64,000 nucleotides of DNA from Megascapheus bottae. Taxonomy: Eukaryota > Chordata > Mammalia > Rodentia > Geomyidae. The notes beneath the pieces were generated by a model. That model was given only the letters and a program-made list of their open reading frames with translations. It was not told the DNA's origin and did no database searches. Location of the stretch: the NCBI GenBank assembly GCA_024803745.1, contig JANJXV010000039.1:8301001-8365000 (forward strand). The letters are read 5' to 3'. Positions within the stretch are counted from its first letter, which is position 1, and every line of letters begins with the position of its first letter. Below are positions 31,877-45,054 of the stretch, piece by piece. A program made the translations under genes and the position numbers.

Positions 31877-33760
31877 TGTGTGTGTGTTGGAGCTTGAACT
31901 CAGAGCCTAAGTGCTGGCCCTTAGCTTTTCACTCAAAGCTAGTGCTCTACCACTTGAACCACAGTTTCACATCCAGGTCTTTGGTGGTGAATTGGAGATA
32001 AGAGTCTTATGAATTTTCCTGCCTGGGCTAGCTTTGAACCATAAGAGCTCAGCCTCTTAAGTAGCTAAGATTGCAGATATGAGCCATCAGTGCCTGGCAC
32101 CCAACCAACATTTCTTGCATGCCACTATGGACCTTGCTGTATACTGGAGCTGAGGCCACAGCACAGAGAAATACAGGCTCGGTCTTTTCTTTGAGGCCCT
32201 AATAACTGCCATGCATTTAAGTATAAACATAATAGACAAAGAAATAATTACGGGACATAAGAATGTGTTTGCAAGACCACGGTGTTGGAAAAGGTGGTTC
32301 CCCTTGGGAGGTTACATTTGGAGGGAAGGGACCTGAGGGCAAGTTAAGGCAAAGATTGGAAAAGGGGGGGACCCAGGAGAGGTCACCACAGCAGGAAAGG
32401 GTCTGCTCTGGGAAGATGGGTGGAAAGAGTTGAGAATGGAATATGAGAGAAACTGAAAGTGTCTAATCATTTATCAAGGGCTAATGCCTCTGACAAGCTC
32501 CCTGCTGGGAGGGGAGGAATGAAGTGTGAGCAATCCTGGCATGATCTGTGCACTCAAGAGAGGAAGTCTGAATAGGTGAACAAATAAATCGGACAAAACT
32601 GGGTCCCAGTGGCTCACACCTGTGATCCTAGCTAGTCAGGAAGCAGAGATAGCAATTCAAAGCCAGCCTAGACAGTCAGTCAAATCTAGAGACTTTTTTT
32701 TTTAAGATGTTGTTCATTGTAGGGGCCGGGAGTTTGGCCTAGTGGTTAAAGTGCTTGCCTAGCATGCATGAAGACCCAGGTCCGATTCCTCGGTACCACA
32801 TACATAGAAAAAAGCCGGAAGTGGTGCTGAGGCTCAAGTGGTAGAGCTCTAGCCTTGAGAAAGTCCAAGGACAGTGCTCAGGCCCTGAGCTCAAGCCCAG
32901 GACTGGTAAAAAAAAAAAAAAAAAAAAAGATGTTGTTCATTGTAGGGCTTGACCTCAGAGTATGGGCACAATTCCTGAACTCTCAAGGCTCTACCACTTT
33001 GAGCCACAGCTCTACATCCAGTTTTCTGGTGGTTCACTGGAGATAAGAGTCTCAAAGCCTTTCTTGACCACGCTGGCTTTGAACTTCCTTTGTCAGATCT
33101 CAGCCTCCTGAGTAGTTAGGATTACAGGCATGAGCTACCAGTACTCTTTAATTTATCTACCAAAAAAAAAAAAAAGACTGGAGGTGTGGCTCAAATGGTA
33201 GAGTGCTAGCCATGAGTGGAAAAAGGCAAGCAAGAATGCAAGGCCTGGCTGAGAATTTGGCTTAGTGGTAAAGTGCTTGCCTAGCACGTGTGAAGCCTTG
33301 GTTTTGATTCCTCAGTACTACATACACAGAAAAAGCCAGAAGTGACACTATGGCTCAAGTGGTAGAGTGCTAGTCTTGAGCTAAAGAAGTTTAGGAACAG
33401 TGTCCAGGCCCTAAATTCAAGTCCCATGACTGCCCCCCCCAAAAAAAAATTAAAAAAGAATTTAAGGCCTTGAATTCAAGCACAAATTAGATGAGTTCAG
33501 ATCAGAAGGAGTTCTATGAGAGAACTAAAAGGCAGAAATATAATAGATAATAACTGGAGTCCTTCCTGCCTGACACCAAGTAGGGTGAAACCCAAAACAT
33601 TAGCATTGGGAAGAAATCAGAGAAGAGCTGGAGAGAGTTCCTGAGGCAGAGCTGAGCTTGGAACAGAAAGAGCCTGGAGCTGCACTGAGGGAATGGACAG
33701 AGTTCAAGGCCACACTGCTGAAGTCTTTGAATACATTTATTCTAGAAGTAACAGGGGAGA

Positions 33761-33805
<45 letters not shown>

Positions 33806-36800
33806 ATATAAAAGCATAGAATGGCAGACTTGATTTATAATTTTAAAAGCTCCCTCTGGCTTCTGGATAGAGACATGGAATGTAGCCAGAACTGGATTCA
33901 GAAGGGAGTTGTTGTTTTTTTTTTTTAAAGAAATTGCTGGCTGGGAGCTCCGCAGCTTAGAAGGTTTAGAAAGTAAGCAGTAGGGTGTGAGAGTTGGCAT
34001 TGCTGGATGGGGCAGGAGAGATGGCATCTGTGGACATACATTTACTAGGACTAGAAAAGAGAAAGACAAGTTCATTTCAATCTGATGGAAAAAAAAAAAG
34101 TGGGCTAGGAATTTAGCCTAATGGTAGAGTGCTTGCCTAGCATGCACAATGACCCGGGTTCGAATCCCCGGTACCATATACATAGAAAAAGTCAGAAGTA
34201 GTTCTGTAGCTCAAGTGGTGGAGCTCTAGTGACAGTTGCCCGGTGCTGGTGGCTCCTGTCATCCTATCTTCCTAGCTATTCAGGAGAAAAAAACATCACA
34301 GAGATACACTGAGCCGTATCTCAGTGGCGGAGAGCTTGCCTGACTTCTCCTGGCACTATAGAGAGAGTGTGTTAAGGGAGTGGTAATATATACTATAATA
34401 CAATTAAAATAGGTATCAGATGCGCTGGCTGCTGGTGGCTCATGCATGTCATTCTATTTTTTTTTTTTTTTGCCAGTCCTGGGCCTGAGCCCTGTCCTTG
34501 GACTTTCTCAAGGCTAGCACTCTACCACTTGAGCCTCAGCACCATTTCCAGCTTTTGTCTATGTACGTGGTACCAAGGAATCGAACCTGGGTCTTCGTGC
34601 ATGCTAGGCAAGCACTTTAACCACTAGGACAAACTCCCGGCCCCATGCCTGTCATTCTAGCTGCTCATGAAGCGGAGATCTGAGGATCAAGGTTTGAAGC
34701 CAGCCTGGGGGCAGGAGAAAACAGCTGTGGCCAAATATTAGAGTACTCTTCTTGAGCTCAGGGACACAGCTCTCAGGCCCTGAGTTCAAGCCCTAAGACT
34801 CACTCACACACACACACACACACACAAAATTAGGTAACAGATGAAGGGCAGAGGTGCTGATTTAGATATGGTGGGTTTGGGGAGACCTTACTGAGGAGGT
34901 GACATTTGAGCCAAGTCTCTGGCAGATCTGAGGAAAGATCATCCAGGAGAGAAAACAACAAGTGCAAAGGGGACTGGAATTTACCGGGCACATTGAAAGG
35001 ACTGAAAGTAGGCCAGGGTAAGGGAGAGAACAGAAAAGCAAGAGGACCACATTATGCATGGCTCTGTTTTCCACGAGGAGCACTTTGGATGGCACACTGA
35101 GTGGGATGGCAGCCAGGAGACCATTCTGAGCCAAGAAGGGCTGGGAGTAAATGAGGTTTGAAAAGGAGCTTGCGGGCTGATGCAGATTCACCTTCTGTGT
35201 GGTGCCACCCTAGGCTGAGTGTGAGCTGATCATTCATTTACTCATTCAGTCAGCATATTACTGAGTTCCTACCACGTAGCAGGCCCCTGCTGGGCAGTGA
35301 CTTTGCCTCAGAGAGCAGTTCTCATCAGAATCTAACTGGGGGAGATAGAGTGCAACTGGCACCAGCCTGACCACAGGTTGACTCCTGATTATTTATAGGT
35401 ATATTTTATATTATTTGCACAGCATTGGAAGCCAGGACTTCTGGCTTTTTTAATTTAGAAATAAAAATTAAAAAAAGAGCTGGGTTGCCAGGTACTAATG
35501 GCTCATACCTATAATCCTAGCTACACAGGAGGCTGAGATCTCAGGATTGCACTTCAAAAGCCAGCCTGGGCACTAAAGTTCATATGAGACTTTTTTTTTT
35601 GGGGGGGGGACAGTCCTGGGCCTTGAACTCAGGGCCTGAGCACTATCCTTGGGCTTCCTCAAGGCTAGAGCTCTACCACTTGAGCCACAGCACCATTTCT
35701 GGCTTTTTTCTATGTATATTTGGTATGGAGGAATCGAACCTGGGTCATCTTGCATGCTAGGCAAGCACTCTACCTCTAGGCGAAACTCCCAGCCCCTCCA
35801 TGAGACTCTTATCTCCAATTAACCACTAGAAAATCAGAAGTATTGCTGTGGCTCACAGTGGTAGAGCGCTAGTCTTGTAGCGTTGAGTTGAAGAGTTCAG
35901 GGGACAGCTCCCAGATCCTGAGTTCAAACCTATGAAAAAAAAATTCCTGAAACAGGGCCCTGCTGGCTCCCATCTGTAATCCTAGCTACTCAGGAGACTG
36001 AGATTGGAGGATCACAGTTTAAAGCTAGCCTGGGCAGAAAAGTCTTTGAGGCTTTATTTCCAGTTTACTAGTGAAAGTCAGAAGTAGAAGTCTAGTCAAG
36101 TAATAGGGCTCCAGTCTTGAGCAAAAAGGCTAATGAAGAGTATGAAATAGGGCCGGGAGTTTGGCCTAGTGGTAAAGTGCTTGCCTAGCATGCACGAAGA
36201 TCTGGGTTCAATTCCTCAGTACCACATACATAGAAAAAATGCCAGAAGTGGTGCTGTGGCTCAAGTGGTAGAGCTCTAGCCTTGAGAAAACCCAAGAACA
36301 AAGCTCAAGCCCTGAACCCAAGCCCAGGACTGGCAAACAAACAAACAGACAAAAAAAAAGAGTATGAAATGCTGAGTTCAAGCCCCATGCACAGACATCT
36401 GCCTAACAAGTATGAGCCCTGAGTTCAAAACACAGTACTGCTACAAAAGAAAAAGAGCTGGGCACTGGTGGCTCCTTTCTGTAATTCTGGCTACTCAAGA
36501 GGTTGAGATAGGAAGATGGTGGTTCAAGACCAGCATAAGCAAGAAAGTCCAGAAGATTTATTCCAGTTAATTACCAGAAAACTGGAAGTGGTGCTATAGC
36601 CTAAAGTGGTAGATCGCTCGCTTTGAGAGGAAGAGCTCAGGGACAGCACCCATGCCAAGCCCCGTGCCAAAAGAAAAAAAAGAAAGAGAGTAAAAGAAAC
36701 CTCTTTCTGGCCATATAGGAAATGCCAGTGAGTCGACCACTGCCCCAGTGCCACCTGTTTGAAATCTTGTGTTAGAGGTTCTCAAAGGGAAAAACCTAGC

Positions 36801-39800
36801 GTTCACCCCCACCTCAGGCTGAATAGGGAAGGGGTCGGGGGCAGAGGTCAAGCTTGCCTAGAATGACCTTGAACCTCTCACCACCTCAGCCTTCACCTTC
36901 TTCGATCCCAATGACCCGGCGTGCCAGGAGATTCTGTTTGACCCACAGACAACCATCCCGGAACTGTTTGCCATCGTTCGCCAGTGGGTACCCCAAGTCC
37001 AGCACAAGATAGACGTCATCGGCAATGAGGTAGGGATCCCGGGGGAGCCAGGGATGAAGGGGACCAGGGTCCCCACCTGTGTGGGTGACCCTCCCCCTTC
37101 CCCTGGTCCCTTCCAGATCCTTCGTCGAGGCTGCCACGTGAACGATCGTGACGGGCTCACGGACATGACACTGCTCCATTATGCCTGCAAAGCTGGGGCC
37201 CATGGAGTCGGTGAGGGCCCCGACCCCACAGCCTAGGCCTCCCCCCCCCACACCCTCCAAACCACCAGAACCGGGGCCCGTGACCCCACCGCCTGGCGCC
37301 CACCCCTCCCCTCGCGCTTGGCACAGCGTCCCGGCTGACCCCAGCTGTTGCGCAGGGGACCCCGCGGCGGCCGTGCGCCTCTCGCAGCAGCTGCTGGCCC
37401 TGGGGGCCGACGTGACCCTGCGAAGCCGCTGGACCAACATGAATGCGCTTCACTACGCGGCCTATTTCGATGTTCCGGACCTCGTCCGCGTGCTGCTGAA
37501 GGGCGCCAGGCCCCGAGGTGAGCCGGGCTGGAAAGAGCAGGGTGGAGACCTGGAGACGGTTAGGAGGGAAGGGTGAGGACGGAAGCCTGGCTGGGAGGGG
37601 AGAGGGGACCGCAGTCGTGGAAAAGATAGCTGGGCCGAGATGCATGGCAGGATTCCCCCCCCTCCCCCCCGCATCTCAGTCCTAGGACTAGGTAGGGTGA
37701 AGGGGCCCCAGACAGCAGGTGAAAGGGGGCGTGGTCTCGAGATGAGAAGGGAAAGAGGAGGCGTGGTCTCGAGATGATGGACGGTGGGGGCGTGGTCTGG
37801 ATGTGATTGATATGTGGTGGGGGCGTGGTCTAGAGGTGATTGATATGTGGTAGGGGCGTGGTCTCGAGATGAGCGTGGGATGAGGAGGAATGGCCTAAAG
37901 ACGAGAGGGGTCTAATGATGAACTCTGATGATGGGTGTGGTCTCAAAGTGAGATGGGTGATGGGCGTGGCCTAGAGAGGAGGGGCGATGAGGGGGGCGTG
38001 GTCTTGGGATGAGAGGAGTCTGAGGGGTGTAGTCTGTGGACCAGCAGCGTGAACAGGTGTGGTCTGGAGGCACTGGGTGGGGACAAATGGTGTGATCTAA
38101 AGATGGGGGCAAGGTGAAGGGGCACGGCCCAGAGGTGGAGCTGGGATGAAAGGGGCGAGGTTTATACTTGCAGGGTGTGGTCTAGAGGTTGGGGGTGGAT
38201 CTCTGCAGCAGTGGCACATTTCCAAACCTCCTTTTCCTCTCATCCTCCCCAGTGGTGAACTCTACCTGCAGTGACTTCAACCATGGCTCAGCTCTGCACA
38301 TTGCTGCCTCGAACCTGTGTCTGGGTGCGGCCAAATGTTTGTTGGAACACGGTGCCAATCCAGCACTGAGGGTACAGTCATCCAGGCCCAGCCCTAACCC
38401 CATCCTCCTCCTCCTTCCGCTCCCGTTCCCAACACCCTTCATCCCAGCCTCCACTTCCCACCGGCTGGCCTCTGCAGAGGAAAGGATAAGGGCCAATAGC
38501 ATTTCTTAACTCCTAAAATGTCACAGAGCCCATCTGTACATCCAACAAATAATAGCTGATATTTACTTAGCATCAGTTCTGTGTCAGGTGACGTCTATTA
38601 AAGTCCTATTGTGCAACAGAGAAATGGAGGCATCCCTTATGAGCATTCAGATTGATCTTTGACTCTGATTTTTCCATGACCAGGCCCCATCCATCCCCAG
38701 TGCCAGTGACTTTAACATCTGGGGCATATATATCTTGGGGGGGGGATACATCTGATGCCCCTGAGGGTCTGCCTTCTCATTTCCCATTAGTTCTGAGTTT
38801 GAATCTCTGAGCCTTAGCAAACAGTACTTTCTAGATGTTCATCCCCCTCCCCCTACCATAGCCCATTGTGGGCATACCTCCAGACTAGAGGTATGGCTCC
38901 ACTCCCATCCCCAAGTCAATTCCATGACCTATCCTAGCCCAAGCACCCAGAGGTGGGTGGACTTCCCCAAAGGTTGTCCCTTAATGCCCTCCCCATTGTG
39001 AGGCAAACTCTCCCGAAGGCCCAGCATGAAATCTAGTTGTTGCCCCTGTTTCCCTTAGAAAGGGGTGAGGCCTCCATAGTGGTATGTCCTGTGCTACTGA
39101 ATCCCTGCCTGCTGTCTTCCCATTGGCCCACAGAACCGAAAGGGACAAGTGCCAGCTGAGGTGGTCCCAGACCCCATGGACATGTCCCTTGACAAAGCAG
39201 AGGCGGCACTGGTGGCCAAGGAGCTGCGAACCCTGCTGGAGGAGGCAGTGCCTCTGTCTTGTGCCCTCCCCAAGGTCACGCTACCCAACTACGACAACGT
39301 TCCCGGCAATCTCATGCTCAGTGCACTGGGCCTGCGCCTAGGAGACCGTGTGCTGCTGGATGGCCAAAAGGTCAGGGACTTGGGGTGTGGAAGGGTCAGA
39401 AGACTCCTTCATCCCTGGGAACTGGGTTGGTGGACCCCATACAGACTGTCTTTGTCTGCTTCCCAGTCATGCCTGCTTCTTTAGTGCCTCCTGAGCTCTG
39501 GCCCAGAGGGGAAAGAGAGCTATCTCTAATGGTAACATCCCAGGCAATCATGGTTGAAATACAGTCCTGGGGGTGTGATGGAGAGACCTCAGAAGAAGAG
39601 AAATGACCTAGGAAGAGAAAGGGTGTCTGGAGAGGGACCAGATGTAATGAAAATGAGAAGAAGCATCTTCATTCATCTAGACCTACCTGCCACCTTTCAT
39701 TTGTCTGGTGTCCAAGCTCCCTGCTGAGTCTAGACTGATTTTAAGGATGCAGAGCTGTATCAGACCCATTTCTGATGTCAGAGAGTCCCAACTCCAGCTA

Positions 39801-42800
39801 GCCCATCTCTTAAACGAGGAATTCAGGACCCGGGGTAGAACTCAGTTCCAGAGCACTTGTGTAGCAAGAACCAGGATCAGGTTCCATCCCCAGCACTTGG
39901 TTTGAGGCCAGTCTGGACATAAAAAGGTTTGGAGATTCCATCTCAACCAGGGTCTGGGTGAAATGTCATCCGCCCATCAAGCCCAGAGATAAATAGAAGC
40001 ACAAGTAGCAGGATTACAACCCAGGCAGTCTGAACCTAAAGCAAGACGTCGCTAGTGGTACATGATTAGAATCCCAGATACTCAGATAGTAGAGAAGTTG
40101 CAGATCAGGAAGCTTGAGGGCAGTCAACCTGGGCAAAAAGTTAGCAAAATATAGGTAGGAGGATCAAAGGTACAAGGCCTCCCGGACAAAGACAAAACAA
40201 AACAAAAAAAACCCCAAAACACAAGATCTAGTGCAGGTGAATCTTTTGCTTCCTGTGTGCCAGTGGTTCTGGCATCCTTTACCTATCAGAATTTCCCCTT
40301 GTCTCCCCAGACGGGCACGCTGCGGTTCTGTGGCACCACGGAGTTTGCCAGCGGCCAGTGGGTGGGTGTGGAGCTGGATGAACCAGAGGGCAAGAACGAT
40401 GGCAGTGTTGGGGGCGTCCGGTACTTCATCTGCCCTCCCAAGCAGGGTCAGTACCACCTGTGGCTGGCTGGGGAGCAGGGGGCTCCCCTCAGCTATCCTG
40501 AGGGCACTGTGTGGATAATGGGGGTGGGTGGAAGGGCTGGGCAGAGGCTTGGATGACACCCAACCCAGACTCTGTTTCCCCCAGGTCTTTTTGCCTCTGT
40601 ATCCAAGATCTCCAAGGCCGTGGACGTACCTCCCTCATCTGTCACCTCCACACCCCGGACGCCCCGCGTGGACTTCTCACGTGTCACTGGCAAAGGCCGA
40701 AGGGAACACAAAGGTCAGAGGCCCTGGGGAAATAGCCATTTTTAGGCATTTGGGTGGGAAACTCAGCACTCCGTAAACTCCTTGGAGCTAAACCCTCGTT
40801 TTAGAGGACATGCTCAGAGTCACTTCAATCACTCAGTTTCCCCTTTGGCTCAAGACTCAGTTCCTGGGAGGACCTATAAGTTTCCTATCTATGGTGACTT
40901 AGTTTCCCCTCAAGACCTAATTTTAGGGAAGAATCTGTTCCTCTTACCGGAGGAACCTGTGTTAGGCCCTGCTTTACACTCCCCCCCCACTTTTTTTGTC
41001 AGTTATAGGGCTTAAACTCAAGGCTAGCACTCTATTACTTTGAGCCACAGCTGCACTTCATTTTGTGGTGATTAATTAGAGATGAGTCTCATGGATTTTC
41101 TTGCCTGGGCTGACTTTGAACTGTGATCCTCAGATTTCAGCCTCCTGAGTAGCTAGGATTACAGGTATGAGCTACAAGCACCCAACCTTTTATTCTATTT
41201 TATTTATTTACTCATTTATTTTTGTCTGTCATAGGGCTTGAGCTCTTTTGCTCAAGTCTAGCACCTGACCACTTAAGCCACATGCCCCTGCCAGTTTTTT
41301 CTGTGTATGTGTTACTGAGGAATGGAACCCAGGGCTTCATGCATGTTAGGCAAGCATTCTACCACTAAGCCACTGTGGCTGCTTTGAGCCACAATGCCAG
41401 TTCCTCCCTTTCATTGTGTTTGTTTGTTTAGCAGTGGTGCAGGTGACTGAAGGCTTTGTATATGCTAGGCAGCACACACCATTGATGGGAAGGCTTAGTC
41501 CTGAGACAGATGCCTAACACCCTTTGGTTCCCCCCCCCCGCAGTCCTGGAGCTTGTACTTAATCCCCAGGCACTGTCCCTTAACTTTTTTTTTTTTTCTC
41601 AATTTTCTCAAGGCTAGAGTTCTATTACTAGAGCTACAGTTCCATTTCTGGCTTTTTTTTTTTTTTTTTTTTTTTTTTTTTGGTGGGTCACAGGGCTTGA
41701 ACTTGGCCTGGGCGCTGTCCCTGAGCTCTTCAACTCAAGGCTACCACTCTACCCTTGAGCTAAGCCCCACTTCCCGTTTCCTAGAGGTTAACTGGATATA
41801 AGAATCTCAGGTCCTTTTGAGCCCAGGCTGGCTTTGAACCTTGATCCTCAGATCTCAGCCTCCTGAGTAGCTAGGATTACAGGTATGAGTGAGCCACTGC
41901 GCCTGGCTCAGTTCTGGCTTTTTGACTGTTAACTAAACATTAAGAGTCTCACAGACTTCTCCCTGAGCTAGCTTTGAACCACAATCCTCAGATCTCAGCC
42001 TCATGAGTAGGTAGAATTACAGGCATGAACCTGTAATTACCTGTCTCTCCTCTTTATTTTTTTATTTTATTTTATTTTTTTTTGCCAGACCTGGGGCTTG
42101 AACTCAGGGCCTGAGCATTGTCCTTGGGCTTTCTCAAGGCTAGAACTTTACCACTTGAGCTACAGCACCACTTCTGGCTTTTTCTATGTATGTGGTACCA
42201 AGGAATCAAACCTGGGCCTAAGTGAATGATAGGTGAACGAACTATCTACCACTAGGCCAAACTCCTGGCCTCCTCTTTATTTTATTTATTTTTTGCCAGA
42301 CCTGGGGCTTGAACTCAGGGCCTGAGCACTCTCCTTGGACACTTTTTGCTCAAGGCTAGCTCTCTGCCACTTGAGCCACAGCACCACTTCCGGCTTTTTT
42401 TCTGAGTATGTGGTATTGAGGACTCAAACCCAGGGCTTGCTAAGTAAGCACTCTACCACTAGGCTACGCTCCCAGCCCCATCCCATCCTTATTTTAAAAG
42501 AATAATTTCTAGGTACTGAGTACAATCGCCACTACTGTTAATAAAATAAATACAAAAGGACAATTTCTGTTTTCTTGACTTGTGCCTCTTTGGGCTTAAA
42601 TGTTCTCCACTATGAGAAAGGATTTTGGGGTTCTCCAGGTTTGTGACTCCATTTTTCCTCAGACCTAAAGCTCCACCCTAGTTCTCTGGCATCTTAGTTG
42701 GTTTCTCCTTTGACCCCAACAATCTCCTTCTGCTCCAGTTCTGGAGAAGAGAAGGCTCAAGGGTTCCTCTGACAGGAGCCAAGACAGAGTTTCTGTCTTG

Positions 42801-45054
42801 GGGCTTTGGGGGTGGCATGGAGTCCCCCAGTGCTAGCATCTGGGATCCCAAGCCCTTACGATCTACCCCCCAGGTAAGAAGAAGTCTCCATCGTCGCCAT
42901 CTCTGGGCAGCCTACAGCAGCGAGATGGAGCCAAGGCTGAAGTTGGAGATCAGGTCCTTGTGGCAGGCCAGAAGCAGGGGACTGTGCGCTTTTATGGGAA
43001 AACTGACTTTGCCCCAGGTGAGGTTGAGGACTATAGGCTGGAGCAGGCTAGGGCTTGAGGCATTCTGACATTCCTGTCTTCCTCCATGGCTGCTTCAGGA
43101 TACTGGTATGGCATCGAGTTGGATCAGCCCACAGGCAAACATGATGGTTCTGTCTTTGGCGTCCGGTATTTCACCTGTCCTCCACGACATGGAGTCTTTG
43201 CACCAGCATCTCGTATCCAGAGGTGAGCCCCAAACTGTGACCTTTGACCCAGGAAGCAACTCAAAGCCCAGGTCTACCCTCCCTAGACTGATTGATCAGT
43301 GTGATTGCCCTCCCATCCCTATCCTGGTTATTTTCTCCAGGCTCCCTGAGGGCCCAGTTCCCAGCAGAACTTGGCCTCTTGTGACTCTGACTTTTCCCTG
43401 TGTCTCCCCAGGATTGGTGGATCCACTGATCCCCCAGGGGACAGTACTGGAGCTAAAAAAGTGCATCAAGTAACAAGTGAGTTGGGGGCTGGCATGTGGG
43501 GAAGAGCAAAGGCAATGTGAGGGAAGGGTTATAGGTTTTCAGGTATATGCATGTGATAGTTTCTGATAGAAAGTTGGGGAAACAGAGCCCAAGAAACCAA
43601 GATAGGGTTCTAAAGAGGAAAGGTGCTTTAAGTGAAGGGACATTAACAGTAAGGGCTTAAGGGTTTGAGTATGACTTAGGGGGAGAGTACTAATATAGCA
43701 CACATGAGCCTGAGTTCCAAAGAAAAATTAAGGTTCTGAAAGCCAGGTGCCAGTGGCTCATACCTGTAATCCTAGCTACTTAACAGGCTGAGGTCTGAGG
43801 CTCGAAGTTCAAAGCTAGGTGGGCAGGAAAGTCTGACACTCTTAACTCCAAGTAACTACCCAAAAAAGCCAGACATGGAGCTGTGGATCAAGTGAGCCTT
43901 GAGCACAAAAGCTCAGGGTCACCACTCTGGCTGTGAGTTAAAGCCCCATGACCAGCACAAAAAATAAAATTAGGCTCTGAGCAGAGACACTGGGGGTGGA
44001 CACTGAGTGAGCACTGAGAACACAGGCAGGTACATATTGGGGGACACAGTGAAGATTACTGTCATGAGGTCCAGGTGTAGGTTGGGAATGATAAGGGATC
44101 TCGGTAGGTCCTGGAGACACGGAAAGGCATTAATTAACAAGGAGTCCGGGGGAGTGTGGAAAACACAGGTGGATCTATAATCTCTCACCTGAGATCCTGC
44201 CTTCCTCTCCTCTTCAGTGACGCAGCCCAAACACACCTTCACAACAGTCCGGACCCCAAAAGACATTGCATCAGAGAATTCTATCTCCAGGTGCGTAGTG
44301 ACCCTTGTCCCTCATCTTGTGAGGTATTAGGGATGCAAGGTCCAGGTCACGGGACACAGGGACCTCTAGCTGGAGGTGAAAACGGAAGCTAAGAAAAGTC
44401 CTGGCTAAACAGCGTGGGTGGTGCACGCCTGTCATCCTAACTACTCAAGTGGCTTAGATCTAAAGATGTTGGTTCAAAGCCAGCCCAGGCAGGAAAGCCC
44501 ATAAGGTTTTATCTCCAATGAACCAGCTAAAAGCCAGACTTGGAACTGTGACTCAAGTCATAGAGTGCCAGTCTTGAGTTAAAAAAAAAAAAAAGTGGAG
44601 GTCGGGAGTGTGTTCCTACTGGTAGAGTATTTGCCAAGCACACACGAAGCCCTGGGTTTGATTCCTGGGTACCACCTACATAGAAAAAACCAGAAGTGGT
44701 GCTGTGGCTCAAGTGGTAGAGCTCTAGCCTTGAGAATGCCTAAGGACAGTGTCCAGGCCCTGAGTTCAAGCCCCAGGACTGGTAAAAATAAATAAATAAA
44801 GGAAATAAAGCTTAGGGACAATGCCCAGTTCCTCTGAGTTCAAGCCCTGGTAGCAGCTAAGCACACCCTGAAACAGGTATCAGACCCAATGCAGGAACTG
44901 CCTAGGAATGTACAGCCAGGGGCAGAATCCCGGACACGGAAGGGGGTGACAGGGAAGCTGACCCTGAACCCCTTACCAGTGGGACCTGTGCTCCTCAGGT
45001 TGCTCTTCTGCTGCTGGTTTCCTTGGATGCTGCGGGCGGAGATGCAGTCTTAGA
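31460..45054 (+). CDS. CLIP3: CLIP3 (CLIPR-59), ankyrin and CAP-Gly linker protein, complete
   Basis: CLIP3 is a trans-Golgi and plasma-membrane associated protein that binds tubulin, modulates endosome-to-Golgi traffic and interacts with Akt. Coding exons: 31460-31625, 36890-37029, 37117-37210, 37356-37517, 38253-38371, 39134-39370, 40311-40446, 40585-40713, 42874-43017, 43099-43222, 43412-43476, 44218-44290, 45000-45054. Phases agree and give 547 residues, the same length as human. A Glu-rich N-terminus precedes three ankyrin repeats at about 115-260 (for example [20 protein letters not shown]). CAP-Gly domains follow, with GKNDG at 333-337 and GKHDG at 455-459. The tail [17 protein letters not shown] keeps Cys534 and Cys535, the known palmitoylation pair. 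The ATG at 31460 opens the conserved MTKTDPAPM. No disabling change was seen. Confidence 0.98.
31838..32100 (-). mobile_element. (TG)n tract plus antisense B1-ID-like SINE
   Basis: About 50 bp of (TG)n at 31838-31887 abuts an antisense dimer running to GAGCCATCAGTGCCTGGC. It lies in CLIP3 intron 1. Confidence 0.85.
32600..33450. mobile_element. SINE cluster with a young ID-ID-like insertion
   Basis: Sense B1-ID-like fragment (32600-32700); full sense ID-ID-like copy (32723-32926) flanked by a perfect 19-bp duplication AAGATGTTGTTCATTGTAG (32704-32722 and 32927-32945); antisense B1-ID-like copy (32946-33150); right-monomer stub (33165-33235); sense ID-ID-like copy (33248-33450). All lie in CLIP3 intron 1. 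Confidence 0.88.
33765..33803 (+). repeat. (TG)n microsatellite
   Basis: About 19 TG dinucleotides in CLIP3 intron 1. Confidence 0.95.
34100..34830. mobile_element. ID-ID-like SINEs and an interrupted B1-ID-like SINE
   Basis: Sense ID-ID-like copy (34100-34235, right side truncated). Then a sense B1-ID-like copy (34428-34450 and 34647-34830) is interrupted by an antisense ID-ID-like copy (34452-34645). The flanks CATG-ATGTCATTCTA and CATG-CTGTCATTCTA look like its duplication. A (CA)n tail follows at about 34800. Confidence 0.8.
35484..36350. mobile_element. SINE cluster in CLIP3 intron 1
   Basis: A sense B1-ID-like copy (35484-35590 and 35797-35943) is split by an antisense ID-ID-like copy (35592-35796). 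Then come a sense B1-ID-like copy (35955-36140) and a sense ID-ID-like copy (36150-36355). Confidence 0.82.
36450..36690 (+). mobile_element. B1-ID-like dimeric SINE
   Basis: Sense copy ending in an A/G-rich tail about 200 bp upstream of CLIP3 coding exon 2. Confidence 0.8.
37721..38200 (+). repeat. Degenerate minisatellite in CLIP3 intron 4
   Basis: The motif GGGCGTGGTCTAGAGATGA, with CGAGATGA and GGAGGTGA variants, recurs about 13-14 times at roughly 30-45 bp spacing. Two adjacent units share GTGATTGATATGTGGT, so local duplication is recent there while other copies are worn. It lies wholly within the intron. Confidence 0.88.
40990..42480 (-). mobile_element. Antisense SINE block in CLIP3 intron 8
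   Basis: Mostly antisense copies: B1-ID-like (40990-41195), ID-ID-like (41222-41385), a stub (41540-41640), B1-ID-like after a T33 run (41649-41908), B1-like part (41915-42030), ID-ID-like (42075-42270) and ID-ID-like (42290-42478). Confidence 0.82.
43741..43968 (+). mobile_element. B1-ID-like dimeric SINE
   Basis: Sense copy with the head GCCAGTGGCTCATACCTGTA, in CLIP3 intron 11. Confidence 0.83.
44404..44860 (+). mobile_element. B1-ID-like SINE split by an ID-ID-like SINE
   Basis: Outer element at 44404-44594 and about 44803-44860; inner full-length ID-ID-like copy at 44598-44800. Both are sense, in CLIP3 intron 12. Confidence 0.8.

Noticed and set aside
42784..42874. Alternative upstream coding start before CLIP3 exon 9 (ATG near 42817)
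   Set aside because: The stretch is intronic; the acceptor CCCCAG at 42868-42873 and phase place the exon start at 42874.
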